A stretch of DNA of 64,000 nt from Nitrospinaceae bacterium (GTDB lineage: Bacteria; Nitrospinota; Nitrospinia; Nitrospinales; VA-1). The position numbers and the translations under genes are program-made. The notes beneath the pieces were generated by a model, which had not been told where the DNA came from, made no database searches, and saw nothing but the letters and a program-made list of their open reading frames with translations. Shown in pieces: positions 52,298 to 61,243 of the stretch. The stretch covers positions 1,261,501 to 1,325,500 of the forward strand of contig BQJC01000001.1 of NCBI GenBank assembly GCA_021604505.1, in the 5' to 3' direction. Position 1 is the stretch's first letter. Each line of letters begins with the position of its first letter.

Positions 52298-53254
52298 ATG
52301 GAACTGGACATTGAAAAAATCGTCATCGGCAGCCGCGGAAGCCCGCTGGCGCTCTGGCAGGCGAACTGGATAAAATCACAGCTGGAAGAGCTCCACTCAG
52401 CGCTCGAAGTCGAGATCAAAATCATCAAGACCTCCGGCGACAAGATTCAAGACGTGCCCCTCGCCAAGATCGGCGGCAAGGGTTTGTTCGTCAAGGAAAT
52501 CGAGGAAGCCTTGTTGCGCGAGGAAGTCGACATCGCCGTCCACAGTATGAAGGACGTGCCGATGCAAATGCCCTTTGAACTGGAAATCTCGGTGATCACC
52601 GAACGGGAAAACCCGTTTGATGCACTAATTTCCAAGGACAATATCAAACTCGATGATTTGCCGAAAAACGCCAAAGTCGGCACCGGGAGTTTGCGAAGAA
52701 GTTCGCAATTGCTCAAGTACCGCCCCGACCTGAAAATTTTTCCTTTGCGGGGCAACATCGATACCCGCCTTAAAAAGCTGGACTCCGAGGGGCTGGACGC
52801 CATTATTTTAGCCTCCGCGGGACTCAGGCGTATGGGATGGGGCGATAAGATCACCGAAGTGATTTCCCCGGACGTTCTTCTGCCGGCGATGGGGCAGGGG
52901 GCTGTGGGAATCGAGGCCAGGAAGCGCGACCCGGAAGTGCACCATGCCCTTATCGATCTGGATGATGAACAGACTCATCTGGCCGTGGACGCGGAACGGG
53001 CTTTCGTCGGCCAACTGGAAGGGGGATGTCAGGTTCCCATTGGGGCGTATGCCACCATAGACGAGGAAACCGATGAACTCACTCTCAAAGGCATCGTTTC
53101 CAGTCTGGACGGAAAAACCGTTTATCAAGCGGATAAGCTGGGCCCATCGTTGGATGCCAAAAAACTGGGCCGCGAGTTGGGTCAGGACATCCTCAGAATG
53201 GGGGCCGACAAAATTTTACAGGAAATTTATCAACAAAACGATTCCGAAGGATAA
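52298..53254 (+). CDS. hemC: Porphobilinogen deaminase
   Basis: HemC polymerises four porphobilinogen units to hydroxymethylbilane. The 318-residue length is standard. GSRGSPLALWQANW, KTSGDKIQDVPLAKIGGKGLFVKE, VHSMKDVP, TGSLRRSSQL, RGNIDTRLKKL and PAMGQGAVGIE are classic. The dipyrromethane cofactor Cys is residue 244 in EGGCQVPIGAY. It starts immediately after the hemA stop and ends before a bidirectional terminator. Confidence 0.97.
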   Translation: MELDIEKIVIGSRGSPLALWQANWIKSQLEELHSALEVEIKIIKTSGDKIQDVPLAKIGGKGLFVKEIEEALLREEVDIAVHSMKDVPMQMPFELEISVITERENPFDALISKDNIKLDDLPKNAKVGTGSLRRSSQLLKYRPDLKIFPLRGNIDTRLKKLDSEGLDAIILASAGLRRMGWGDKITEVISPDVLLPAMGQGAVGIEARKRDPEVHHALIDLDDEQTHLAVDAERAFVGQLEGGCQVPIGAYATIDEETDELTLKGIVSSLDGKTVYQADKLGPSLDAKKLGRELGQDILRMGADKILQEIYQQNDSEG

Positions 53255-53264
53255 CCCATAAAAA

Positions 53265-53291
53265 AACCAGGGCACTTTACGCGCCCTGGTT
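53265..53291. terminator. Bidirectional terminator after hemC
   Basis: AACCAGGGC (53265-53273) and GCCCTGGTT (53283-53291) form a 9-bp stem with a 9-nt loop. It is followed by TTTC on the plus strand and by a run of about seven Ts on the minus strand, so it should serve both hemC and the secreted-protein gene at 53.4 kb. Confidence 0.75.
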
Positions 53292-53391
53292 TCTTTCCGG
53301 CTTGTTGAATTTAGCCGTGATATGACCTGTTAAAAGGTCCCTCTCAAGTTACCGGTTTTTTTCTCCTGATTCACCATTTGAATGATTTGAA

Positions 53392-53718
53392 TTAATCAGT
53401 TTCAGGCAAAGAAGGATCGGGATCTTGAGGTTCCGGATCTAAGGACAGATCGACTTTTACCTCATCAATGGCACTTTGCTCCTTGGTTTCGGGGTCCCCG
53501 GGAAAAGGCTCACTGCTTCGAGGAAAAGGCCAAACGGAGTGAAGGGGAGTCGTACTGAGAGCCCCTGTGGTATCCATTTGCCCGTCCATTTTCTGAGTGC
53601 TCGCCTCCGGCAGGCTCGATTCCTGGTCAAAGTCCATGACAGAATTTCCCGCGAAAGCGGCATTCGTGATCATCAAACCAAAAACAAAAACGCTAAACAA
53701 TCCAAATAACTTTTTCAT
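53392..53718 (-). CDS. Secreted acidic proline-rich protein
   Basis: The start was set at ATG 53718, giving MKKLFGLFSVFVFGLMITNAAFA, a clear signal peptide with cleavage after about 23. A longer frame to 53799 has no signal at its N-terminus and is rejected. The mature 85 residues are acidic and proline-rich (SLDPEPQDPDPSLPETD), with no cysteine or fold recognised. A short, exported, perhaps unstructured protein is likely. Confidence 0.7.
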   Translation of the reverse strand: MKKLFGLFSVFVFGLMITNAAFAGNSVMDFDQESSLPEASTQKMDGQMDTTGALSTTPLHSVWPFPRSSEPFPGDPETKEQSAIDEVKVDLSLDPEPQDPDPSLPETD

Positions 53719-54193
53719 GCTACAGGACTCCAAAAAAAAACTTTTTCGAAATGCCCCATATTTGGATGAATCCGTGATGCTGGTTGTTGGTTTTCCCAAA
53801 GCATTTTTTCAAGGATTCTCCAGGGAGAGAACCGGGGTTTGGCAGTCCCTTTTGCCCTATCCCCAGGCATCGAACCCATCCATAAAGCAAATATGGGATG
53901 GCGGATTTGGAAAGTCAATATCCTTTGAAAAAATATTTCTACATTTGCCAAACCCCATTTCTCCTGATTTTCCAATGAATCCCAACCATCGCATTTCCTG
54001 GTCAATCGGCCATGCCTGTTCCCAGCGAGCCAACCCTTTCAAGATGCCTTCCTTGGGGATATTTTTAGAACAGGCTATCGACAATATACGTTCCTGGCTC
54101 CATATTCAGGATAAAGGGAAAAGATTGGACGTCGTCCGTAAGGCCCGGGAATGTGGACCGTTTCGGGTGGCCTGTTGAAAAGGGGGCTAAGCC
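53719..54193. other. Gene-poor stretch, possibly degenerate
   Basis: Nearly 475 bp without a convincing gene. A 153-codon frame at 53717-54178 (+) and shorter frames on the minus strand have no family resemblance, and the plus frame starts inside the divergent neighbour's start codon. The sequence may be intergenic or the remnant of a decayed gene. Confidence 0.3.
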
Positions 54194-54406
54194 ATGACTG
54201 CTTTGAAATTGAATGAAGGAAGAATGGACCGCGCGGCGAGAATTGTTATCGGGGTACTCCTGGTCGCCGTAGGATTTGCCATGATGGGAACCTGGGGACT
54301 CATCCTCGGGTTAATGGGTCTCGTTCCATTGATCACCGGACTGACCGGTTGGTGCCCGCTATATGCGCTGTTTGGAATCAACACCTGCAAACTGATACAC
54401 CATTAA
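54194..54406 (+). CDS. DUF2892 (YgaP-type) small membrane protein
   Basis: The 70 residues match the DUF2892 pattern: an N-terminal polar segment with MDRAARIVIGVLLVAVGF, a second helix and the C-terminal TGWCPLYALFGINTC. Two membrane helices are expected. Related domains occur fused to rhodanese in YgaP. The two cysteines in WCPLY and NTC are a family feature and could act in redox or sulfur handling. It is near the copper-type cluster but on the other strand. Confidence 0.85.
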   Translation: MTALKLNEGRMDRAARIVIGVLLVAVGFAMMGTWGLILGLMGLVPLITGLTGWCPLYALFGINTCKLIHH

Positions 54407-54508
54407 TTCTTCGCCGGGAGGTGGAAATCAAATGGGCTCATAGGGGCAATTCCCGCCAAAAGGATTTTGAGATTTTCAATAAGGAATTTCTATCGGTACT
54501 TAATAGAT

Positions 54509-55873
54509 CTAATTTTTTGGGTCGGGCATTTTCCCCCCAAGAGCCACCTCCAGAGTCGTTTTAACATGCTGATAATCGCGTCGCGCTTTCAGATAATTTC
54601 GGAATGTATTGAGGACACGACGGCGGGCTTCAATAAGAGAAAATGCGTTCAATTGCATGGCATTATAAAACTTCTCCGCAAATTTTTCTGTTTTACGATT
54701 TAAAATCAGCATTTTGTCACGCAGCAAAGTGGCTTTTTTGTGTTGGAATTTCAGTTTTTGGATCAAACCAAGAATTTCCTCCTTGGCTTTGATTTCGTTA
54801 GCGGCCAGTTCTTTCTCGGATTGACGTAGTTGGTACTGAGCGCGTGCTATGCCGGCCTGATTTTGATCAAAAATTGGAATCTGAAAAGAAAGAAGCGGGC
54901 CGGAGCTTTTTCCACCTTCCAATTCTTTTGTGTAGTTTCCTCCGAAATTCACATCGCCATATATCCTTGCCTCTTGCAGCTGGAGAACCCATTTCGACTG
55001 TTCTATCTGGAAACGGAATATTTTCAAATCGGCGCGATTTTCTAAAGCAAAATTCCATGCCTGACCGGGCTGGAGATCCACCGCTTGGGTTTCCTGAAAC
55101 TCCCCTTGAATTTCGATCATGGATTTCAATGGATCCATCCCCAATTGACGCAGCAAGGCGGTCTGTGCGGCTTGGAGGTCAGTCTCTATTTTAGCCAGCG
55201 CCATTTTTTCTTCGTAAAGGGTACTTTCCGCAAGCCAGAGTTCCAGATCATTAACAAGACCCGATTGATAGTAAAGCTTGGATTTGTCAAAAGCCGACTC
55301 AAATAATTTGATATTTTTCTGTGAGGAGTCGTGCAAAGCGTTTTGAAAGAGAACCTCATCGAAGGCTTCGCGTGCTTCCGCCGCAGTTTTAAGGATTTCT
55401 TCAATCACCTGCAGGGTCACTTTTTGCCCGTCCAACACGGCAATTTTTTTGCGGAGGGGGACGTTCCAAAGGTCCGACAGGGAAAAAAGCAGATTGAGAT
55501 CCGGACCGACCCCGAATGCCCCTTTAACCGGAAACTCCAACAGAGCATCTATCGAAGGATTGGAATATAACCCCGCTTGAACGACATCGGCTCTCGCGAT
55601 CCCAAGAAACTCAAACTTGGTCTGAAGGTCCTGGTTATTCATTAAGGCAATACGGACAACTTCCTGCCGGGTCACTCCTCCTTCCAATAGTTTTTCCAAA
55701 ACTATTCGCGTCTGCTTTTTATCCTCCTCGCTCTGCTGCCAGGTCACCGAATGACCAATTTTTGATTTAGTTGAGGATGAAACCGCATCAAAATCCCTTT
55801 GCGGATTGACCGTGGCGCATGCTGCAACCAAAAATGGAATGGTTAAAATAATGTAGCGCTGGCAGAGTTTCAT
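54509..55873 (-). CDS. TolC/CusC-like outer-membrane efflux lipoprotein
   Basis: The start was set at ATG 55873, which overlaps the multicopper-oxidase stop by 4 bp and gives the signal peptide KLCQRYIILTIPFLVAAC with a lipobox (LVAAC). A longer start at 55906 would add 11 residues and hide it. The rest is a repeat of long coiled-coil helices typical of the outer-membrane factor fold (LYSNPSIDALLEFPVKGAFG, LFESAFDKSKLYYQSGLVNDLEL, SFQIPIFDQNQAGIARAQYQL). It probably forms a trimer channel. No RND pump or periplasmic adaptor is adjacent. A role in copper or metal export is inferred from its partner. Confidence 0.85.
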   Translation of the reverse strand: MKLCQRYIILTIPFLVAACATVNPQRDFDAVSSSTKSKIGHSVTWQQSEEDKKQTRIVLEKLLEGGVTRQEVVRIALMNNQDLQTKFEFLGIARADVVQAGLYSNPSIDALLEFPVKGAFGVGPDLNLLFSLSDLWNVPLRKKIAVLDGQKVTLQVIEEILKTAAEAREAFDEVLFQNALHDSSQKNIKLFESAFDKSKLYYQSGLVNDLELWLAESTLYEEKMALAKIETDLQAAQTALLRQLGMDPLKSMIEIQGEFQETQAVDLQPGQAWNFALENRADLKIFRFQIEQSKWVLQLQEARIYGDVNFGGNYTKELEGGKSSGPLLSFQIPIFDQNQAGIARAQYQLRQSEKELAANEIKAKEEILGLIQKLKFQHKKATLLRDKMLILNRKTEKFAEKFYNAMQLNAFSLIEARRRVLNTFRNYLKARRDYQHVKTTLEVALGGKMPDPKN

Positions 55874-57174
55874 GGCCTTTCCTCCAACGGATTGGGATGG
55901 GTCCATTTGGCGTTTGGATCTTTGGGGTCAACATGAACCAAGGTGAACATCCCTCCATGCGGCATGACCCCGATGGGCCTGTCCGCCATGGCGTTCATAA
56001 TGTGGTGCAATTTGTGACAGTGAAAACGCCAAACTCCAGGGTTCCAGGCTGTAAATTCGACATCCCTTGTGGTCCCGGAAGGAACAGCAATCGTAGACCC
56101 TGACCATTGCGCCGATTCCGGGATGGGGCCTCCTTCCGTCCCCACCACTTTCCAAGTATAGCCATGAATGTGAATAGGATGACTTTGCATACTGAGATTG
56201 CCGAGACGGATCCGAACCCGCTCTCCCTGCTTGATTTTCATGGTGTCAATACTAGGAGCGCTCTTGCCGTTAAAAGTAAACCAGTTAAAGGCCATGGAGG
56301 CGAGGTTTGGATTGGGATTCCCAGGGGGGAAAGTCCACTCCTGTAACATAATGGCGAATTCCTTATCTGGTTTATTTTTATCATCCTGAGGGTGAATGAC
56401 CACCAAACCACCCAGACCGAGCGCATCTTGCTTCATGACGTTGAAACCCGTGTGATACATGAAGGTGCCGCTTTGAAAGAGGGTGAACTCGTAAACATGA
56501 GTTTCGCCAGGTAGCGTGGGGGCTTCAGTGACTCCACCCGCTCCATCCTCGGAATTAGGAACTTCCAATCCATGCCAATGAATGGAGGTCGGCTCGGGAA
56601 GTTCGTTTTTCAAGATGACCCGAATCGTATCACCTTCCGTGGCTTCAATGGTGGGGCCGGGCATGGATCCGTTGTACCCCCAAACGATCCCCTTTTGCTC
56701 GAGGTCCGACATGTGAAGTCCCATTCCTCCACTGAAACGGTTCATAGCTGGAATGAGAGAATGATCCATAGGTTTCCCATCGGTAATAACGTGCTCCATG
56801 GGTTGTGCAATTAAAGTAAACACCTTCACCTTACCGTCCAGTTCATAGCCGAGAGCGGGAACATTGAGTGTTTCCACCCTTCCCATCTGTTTCCCCATGA
56901 GTGGGGGTGGGGGAGAATATATTTTTCCTTCTTCAATGCGGACGGGACGTTTCATGTCCATGGATTCGTCCCTGGTCATTGAAGGTTCCACGTTGCCGGA
57001 TATTTTTGCATTTCCATGGTCCGTGGAAACGATTTCTGACGAAGAACTCATGCTGTGTCCCTGATGATCCTCCGCCATTTCGCCTGAATAGACATTCGAA
57101 GACAAACCAAATTCAAAAAATAAAAATACCAGGAGGAAAAAGACTTCATTCCTGAACCTGTTAAATATCTTCAT
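55870..57174 (-). CDS. Multicopper oxidase with altered type-3 site
   Basis: This is an exported enzyme of 434 residues with a signal peptide (about 9-30). Two cupredoxin domains occupy about 140-275 and 280-425. Copper motifs are IHWHGL (HxH), HPIHIHG (HPxHxH) and HCHKLHHIMNAM (HCHxxxHxxxxM, which supplies the type-1 Cys, His and Met). The remaining HxH motif, normally YHSH, reads YHTGF, so one type-3 histidine is missing. Met/His-rich stretches near the N-terminus (HQGHSMSS, PMEHVITDGKPMDH) suit copper. Paired with a CusC-like gene downstream, it may be a periplasmic copper oxidase. Confidence 0.88.
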   Translation of the reverse strand: MKIFNRFRNEVFFLLVFLFFEFGLSSNVYSGEMAEDHQGHSMSSSSEIVSTDHGNAKISGNVEPSMTRDESMDMKRPVRIEEGKIYSPPPPLMGKQMGRVETLNVPALGYELDGKVKVFTLIAQPMEHVITDGKPMDHSLIPAMNRFSGGMGLHMSDLEQKGIVWGYNGSMPGPTIEATEGDTIRVILKNELPEPTSIHWHGLEVPNSEDGAGGVTEAPTLPGETHVYEFTLFQSGTFMYHTGFNVMKQDALGLGGLVVIHPQDDKNKPDKEFAIMLQEWTFPPGNPNPNLASMAFNWFTFNGKSAPSIDTMKIKQGERVRIRLGNLSMQSHPIHIHGYTWKVVGTEGGPIPESAQWSGSTIAVPSGTTRDVEFTAWNPGVWRFHCHKLHHIMNAMADRPIGVMPHGGMFTLVHVDPKDPNAKWTHPNPLEERP

Positions 57175-57495
57175 GATATTTTTCCATTTCCAAAAAAAGT
57201 TTTGGAGGTTGTTTAATGACTGAATTCATCGCCATTATTCTCCAGATCGCCATGGATATAGGAGTCATCCGAATTCCTTTCGCCGGCCTGAGGCAAAGAC
57301 AGGACTCAGAGACTGCAATGATCCACAATCACGAAAATTTTCCAGCCCCGAGCGGGAGCGGGAAATTTCCAACTATAAGTGCATTAAGGGGACTTTTCCC
57401 ATTTCCAAACGGGTTCTGAAACAATGAAACCAAAGAGAAATAGCCCACTCAATCCTGAGGTTGAGTTTGATAAATTTTATGAGTTGACTAAAGCT
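57175..57495. promoter_or_regulatory. Intergenic region with dyad and small plus-strand frame
   Basis: TCCAAAA (57189-57195) and TTTTGGA (57200-57206) form a perfect 7-bp inverted repeat just before the multicopper-oxidase start, a candidate operator. A 67-codon plus-strand frame at 57216-57419 has a GGAGG site 7 bp before its ATG and a hydrophobic N-terminus. It may be a real small gene, but I see no family support. Confidence 0.35.
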
Positions 57496-57771
57496 TTAAT
57501 TTTTTGGAGGGGGCGAGACGGGAGTTAGGATGTTTGATTGGTAGAAATTTAGCGTTTCTACAAATTCGTAGCAAAAAGGAAGGGGATTATTTAAAACAGG
57601 GGGTTCCAATGAGGCGGTGACAAAACAGCTGTTGCAGGCGGTTTGTGTGGCGCAATTGGCATCATCCATATGATGCATGGGTGATGCCGACAGGTTGCCT
57701 GATAAAACGAAAAACAGGATCAGGATTAACGCTGGATAGAATTTGTTTTTCCCAAATGCAAAGGATGTCAT
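57496..57771 (-). CDS. Small exported Cys/His protein near copper genes
   Basis: The product is 91 residues with a signal peptide (FYPALILILFFVLSGNLSA). The mature part carries MHHMDDANCATQTACNSC, a His/Met/Cys group suited to binding metal. The C-terminus is aromatic and proline-rich. It is transcribed in the same direction as the multicopper oxidase, 321 bp upstream. A role in copper sensing or binding is inferred from position only. Confidence 0.55.
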   Translation of the reverse strand: MTSFAFGKNKFYPALILILFFVLSGNLSASPMHHMDDANCATQTACNSCFVTASLEPPVLNNPLPFCYEFVETLNFYQSNILTPVSPPPKN

Positions 57772-57869
57772 TTATTTTTTACCAAATATTTGCCCGATAA
57801 TGTATTTTGGTCCTAATAGTTTTTACAGTCAATGGTTTTTTCGCGATCGAAAGAAGAGGGTTGGAGTCG

Positions 57870-59144
57870 TCATAACCAGTGATTTTCACCAGACGAAACC
57901 AGTCTTTCTTGTGCAAGCCTCAACGCCTCTTCCCTAAAAATGACATCCCCCGGCTTTTGTCCCGCCACCCGTGCGTGAACTTCGGCAACATTTTGGGAAA
58001 CGGTGTTTTCAATCAAATTTTCCAGATAGTCACGGGCTCCTCGTTTGAGCACTTTTTCTCTATAGGCCGGGTCGCCGGTCATTTTTAATTCCACAGCGCA
58101 TCCGATCACGCCCCCCACGTTCACGATAAAGTCGGAAATCGAATGAATTCCCCTTCGGTTTTCGAGATAATATTCGGTCATCTTATTGACCGGAGCGTTG
58201 GCTCCCTGAAGAATAATTCGGCAATCAATGCGGTCGGCGTTCTTAGCGGTGATCGAGTCGGGTCGTGCCGCGGGGACCAGGAAATCGCAGGGGGCTTCCA
58301 TGAGCCAGTCCAGTTGGTGAGGTTGAAAGCGTTTTCCCACTGCACCGGAATAATTCTGCAGTCCCAGAGGGTTTTTCCGAATGCCGTTCAATTCATCGAC
58401 ATTCAAACCCTTCGGATTCCACAAAGCCGCATGAATGTCCGACGCTCCGACGATCAATGCTCCTTCATTGCTTAGTTTGGTGGCGGTCCACGACCCGACA
58501 TTGCCATAGCCCTGGATGACAACCCGGGCGTTTCTGATCGGGAAGCCTCCTTCAAGGCCTTCCAGGGTTCTTGCCGCCGCGAAGAGGCCGTGGGCGGTGA
58601 GCCCCCATTCGTCGATAGGAATGCCGCCTTTATCGGGAGGCCTTCCTGCGCCACCGCGGGCATGATCCCGGGTTCCCAGCTTTTCAGAGAACGATTCATA
58701 GATCTGCTGAATGTCGATTTCGTTGGTTCCCATATCCGGGGCCGGGATATAGTTCTCGATTTCGAACAGAGCTTCTGCAAAAAGTCCGACAAGATCATTT
58801 TTGAGATTGGGGTAGGCTTGAAAAATCACAGGGTCGACCGGCAACCCGGATTTTCCGCCGCCAAACGGCAGGCAGGCGGCGCTGTTTTTCAGGGTCATAG
58901 CGCGTGACAGCCGGGAGACTTCCATGAGCGTGACAGCCGGAGCCATGCGGATTCCACCCAGCCCGGGACCGCGAACGGTGTTGTCGATCACCACGAACCC
59001 CCAGGTCTTCCCTGTTTTCGGATCGTACAACCGAATTCGTTGTTCCGGAGGGTTTTCATCAGATATTGAAAACCGGCCCACGGAATCTTTTTCCGGGACA
59101 ATTTCCAGTTCGAGCCGGTCCGGTAAATCAAGGGCTGTCGGCAT
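57870..59144 (-). CDS. Glu/Leu/Phe/Val dehydrogenase family (glutamate dehydrogenase-like)
   Basis: The enzyme reversibly deaminates an amino acid to a keto acid with NAD(P). The 424 residues have GPGLGGIRMAPAVTL, then the catalytic Lys region MTLKNSAACLPFGGGKSGL, the PAPDMGTNEIDI motif and the NAD block VVIQGYGNVGSWTA. C-terminal NVGGVIGCAVE is a further family motif. Glutamate is the likeliest substrate, but leucine or other branched-chain dehydrogenases cannot be excluded without closer comparison. It stands alone, divergent from nadC. Confidence 0.88.
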   Translation of the reverse strand: MPTALDLPDRLELEIVPEKDSVGRFSISDENPPEQRIRLYDPKTGKTWGFVVIDNTVRGPGLGGIRMAPAVTLMEVSRLSRAMTLKNSAACLPFGGGKSGLPVDPVIFQAYPNLKNDLVGLFAEALFEIENYIPAPDMGTNEIDIQQIYESFSEKLGTRDHARGGAGRPPDKGGIPIDEWGLTAHGLFAAARTLEGLEGGFPIRNARVVIQGYGNVGSWTATKLSNEGALIVGASDIHAALWNPKGLNVDELNGIRKNPLGLQNYSGAVGKRFQPHQLDWLMEAPCDFLVPAARPDSITAKNADRIDCRIILQGANAPVNKMTEYYLENRRGIHSISDFIVNVGGVIGCAVELKMTGDPAYREKVLKRGARDYLENLIENTVSQNVAEVHARVAGQKPGDVIFREEALRLAQERLVSSGENHWL

Positions 59145-59314
59145 TGGCGCTTTTTGTTAAGATTGTTTTGTTGAATTATTTATGGAACAAGGCAAAATTA
59201 AGCGGGCAGTCAATCTTCCTTACCTCAGCTGCCGATCATTGTAAAACATAATCCCTATTAGGTAATTGAAAAAATTTTACGTTTTCCCGTACAACAACAT
59301 GAAATGGACCCAAA

Positions 59315-60166
59315 ATGATCCAACCCCCTAATCAAGATCAGATCGATGCCCTGGTGCAACGCGCCCTGGATGAAGACCTCGGCCCGGGCGATATCACCAC
59401 GCAAAACATTGTTTGCGACAATGTGATCTGGGAAGCGGAAATACGGGCCAAAGAACCCCTGGTCCTTTGCGGCACGGAGATAGCCTGCCGGGTGTTTGCC
59501 ATGCTGGACCCGACCTGCACGTTTCCCGGTCGGCGCCGACGCGACGGAGAGGATGTGGCAAAGGGGGAGGGGATTCTGAAGGTCCGCGCCAATGGCATTG
59601 CCCTGTTGGAAGGAGAACGGACGGCTCTGAATATTTTGCAACAGTTGAGCGGCATCGCGACCCTGACCCGCAAGTTTGTCGAGCGGGCCCGGCCGGTTTC
59701 CGTTCTCGATACACGAAAAACCACGCCGGGTTTGAGGGTTTTTGAAAAATACGCCGTCAAATGTGGGGGCGGAACCAACCACCGCTTTGGATTGTACGAT
59801 GCGGTGATGATCAAAGACAATCATATCCAGGCCGCAGGAAGCATCACCCAGGCAGTTGAGACCATTCGCAGCAAACTGGCTCATGAAAAAAGCATCGAGG
59901 TAGAAACCACCAATCTGGAAGAGGTCGCGGAGGCCCTATCCGCCGGAGTGGATATCATCATGCTGGACAACATGCCGACGGAAATGATCCGCCAGGCGGT
60001 GAAACTGGTCGGCCACCGGGTAAAATTAGAGGTTTCCGGCTCCATTTCCCTGGAGCGCCTGGATGAACTGTCAGGAACCGGAATCGACTATGTGTCCGTT
60101 GGGGCGCTGACGCATTCCGCCCCGGCGGTGGACATCAGCATGAGTTTTTTGGGGGTTATTACCTGA
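59315..60166 (+). CDS. nadC: Nicotinate-nucleotide pyrophosphorylase (quinolinate phosphoribosyltransferase)
   Basis: NadC makes nicotinate mononucleotide from quinolinate and PRPP in NAD synthesis. The 283-residue length is standard. DEDLGPGDITTQNI, LEGERTALNILQQLSGIATLT, DTRKTTPGLRVFEKYAVKCGGGTNHRFGLYDAVMIKDNHI, EVETTNLEEVAEAL and MLDNMPTEMIRQAV match the family. The nadA and nadB genes are not in the window. A hairpin follows the stop. Confidence 0.96.
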   Translation: MIQPPNQDQIDALVQRALDEDLGPGDITTQNIVCDNVIWEAEIRAKEPLVLCGTEIACRVFAMLDPTCTFPGRRRRDGEDVAKGEGILKVRANGIALLEGERTALNILQQLSGIATLTRKFVERARPVSVLDTRKTTPGLRVFEKYAVKCGGGTNHRFGLYDAVMIKDNHIQAAGSITQAVETIRSKLAHEKSIEVETTNLEEVAEALSAGVDIIMLDNMPTEMIRQAVKLVGHRVKLEVSGSISLERLDELSGTGIDYVSVGALTHSAPAVDISMSFLGVIT

Positions 60167-60196
60167 AAAAAAGCCTGATTTAACCCTTCTCAGGCT
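60166..60196 (-). terminator. Minus-strand-oriented terminator near nadC end
   Basis: AGCCTGA (60172-60178) and TCAGGCT (60190-60196) form a 7-bp stem with an 11-nt loop. On the minus strand the stem is followed by seven Ts. It may stop leftward transcription from 60.6-61.1 kb before it enters nadC. Confidence 0.5.
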
Positions 60197-60246
60197 CCTG
60201 ATGGTATACTTAGGGTAAGGCAAATTGAATACTTTGAGGATCGACC

Positions 60247-60678
60247 GTGCCCTGTAAAGATTCTTCATCAAGAGTGATGATCAAACTCGATACCGACGAA
60301 CGCCTGCTGGAGTTCGACTTTTCCAAGATCACCTGTAGTAAGGAAATCGGCGGCGGCACGGGTTATCTGAAGTATTGTTCGGGAAAGCCAGTGCACGAAA
60401 TTCTGGCGGACGACTTTAACAGTTTGGTGCAGGCGCTGGGGTTGAATGACACGGAAGATCAGTTTTTTCTTTACATGGAATGGGACGCCCTGCGAACCGC
60501 CATTTTTCAATATTTAGGAAGCGATGAGGACATCGATCGGGAACGTTATCAATTGGCCTCCATCACCCATGAGATGGATCATATCGAAATCATCCAGGTC
60601 ATTCGTCCCGACCGGAACATGCCCAAGCTTGTCTCCTGCTTTAAACGCTCCACCCTGCCGCAGAATCAATCGGGGTAG
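60247..60678 (+). CDS. Uncharacterised 143-residue protein
   Basis: The start is GTG at 60247, with GAGG about 8 bp before it. The first half has CSKEIGGGTGYLKYCSGKPVHEIL, a Gly/Cys segment slightly like the NifU-type scaffold, but too little remains to name it. The second half is acidic and helical. No membrane segment or signal peptide is present. Its 3' end overlaps the convergent DUF1566 gene by 13 bp. It is downstream of nadC on the same strand. Confidence 0.6.
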   Translation: MPCKDSSSRVMIKLDTDERLLEFDFSKITCSKEIGGGTGYLKYCSGKPVHEILADDFNSLVQALGLNDTEDQFFLYMEWDALRTAIFQYLGSDEDIDRERYQLASITHEMDHIEIIQVIRPDRNMPKLVSCFKRSTLPQNQSG

Positions 60679-61088
60679 AGGCGGACGGGTCGCACATACC
60701 CTTGTGAAAAATCCTGATCGAATCCCTGCGAAATCCCGCTGGAATAATTAAAGTAAAAAGCCGCCTGCTGGTCAAACGGCAGACACCAGGAACCATTGCC
60801 GCCGCCGGGAGCAAAAGCGGAGTCGAGATGAAGCTCCTGTTTCGACCGCCCGATCACCAGGCTTTCGGGAACATACAGCTTCTCAATCTCTTCGCGTTCT
60901 GCAATACGCCAGTCGTGAAAGCCCAGATAATCTTTTTTGTTTAAATTGTCAATGAAAGCCAGCGCTTCCTGGAAGGTCAGCCAATCCTGTTCAATGGCCC
61001 AGGAATCCTCCTGAGACCAGACCAGCCCAGATTCATTGTCCCGAACCATGCCTTCACCCTCAACTAAAAATCTTGGTTGTTTATTCAT
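60666..61088 (-). CDS. DUF1566 (Lcl C-terminal) domain protein
   Basis: The start was set at ATG 61088, giving MNKQPRFLVEGEGMVRDNESGLVW, and a product of 140 residues. An upstream frame to 61211 has no domain support. The pattern DNESGLVWSQED, WLTFQEALAFIDNLNKKDYLGFHDWRIAEREEIEKL and GNGSWCLPFDQQ...FYF matches DUF1566, common in secreted and lectin-like proteins of unknown role. No signal peptide is apparent, which is unusual for the family. Confidence 0.8.
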   Translation of the reverse strand: MNKQPRFLVEGEGMVRDNESGLVWSQEDSWAIEQDWLTFQEALAFIDNLNKKDYLGFHDWRIAEREEIEKLYVPESLVIGRSKQELHLDSAFAPGGGNGSWCLPFDQQAAFYFNYSSGISQGFDQDFSQGYVRPVRLYPD

Positions 61089-61243
61089 CGCAGTAATTTC
61101 ACAAATAATTAAAGGTTCAAAGAAATATTTTTCAATACTATCAACAGCGTTTATAATGCTCCCACACGATTGTAAACGCTTACGTCCTCTGTGTGGCCAT
61201 ATTATATTCAAAAATTACCCTGTAAAGAAATTAGAAAGTTCCA

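Noticed and set aside
53717-54178. 153-codon plus-strand frame
   Set aside because: It starts within the start codon of the divergent secreted-protein gene, has no family support or good ribosome-binding site, and overlaps competing minus-strand frames. It is left as an unassigned stretch.
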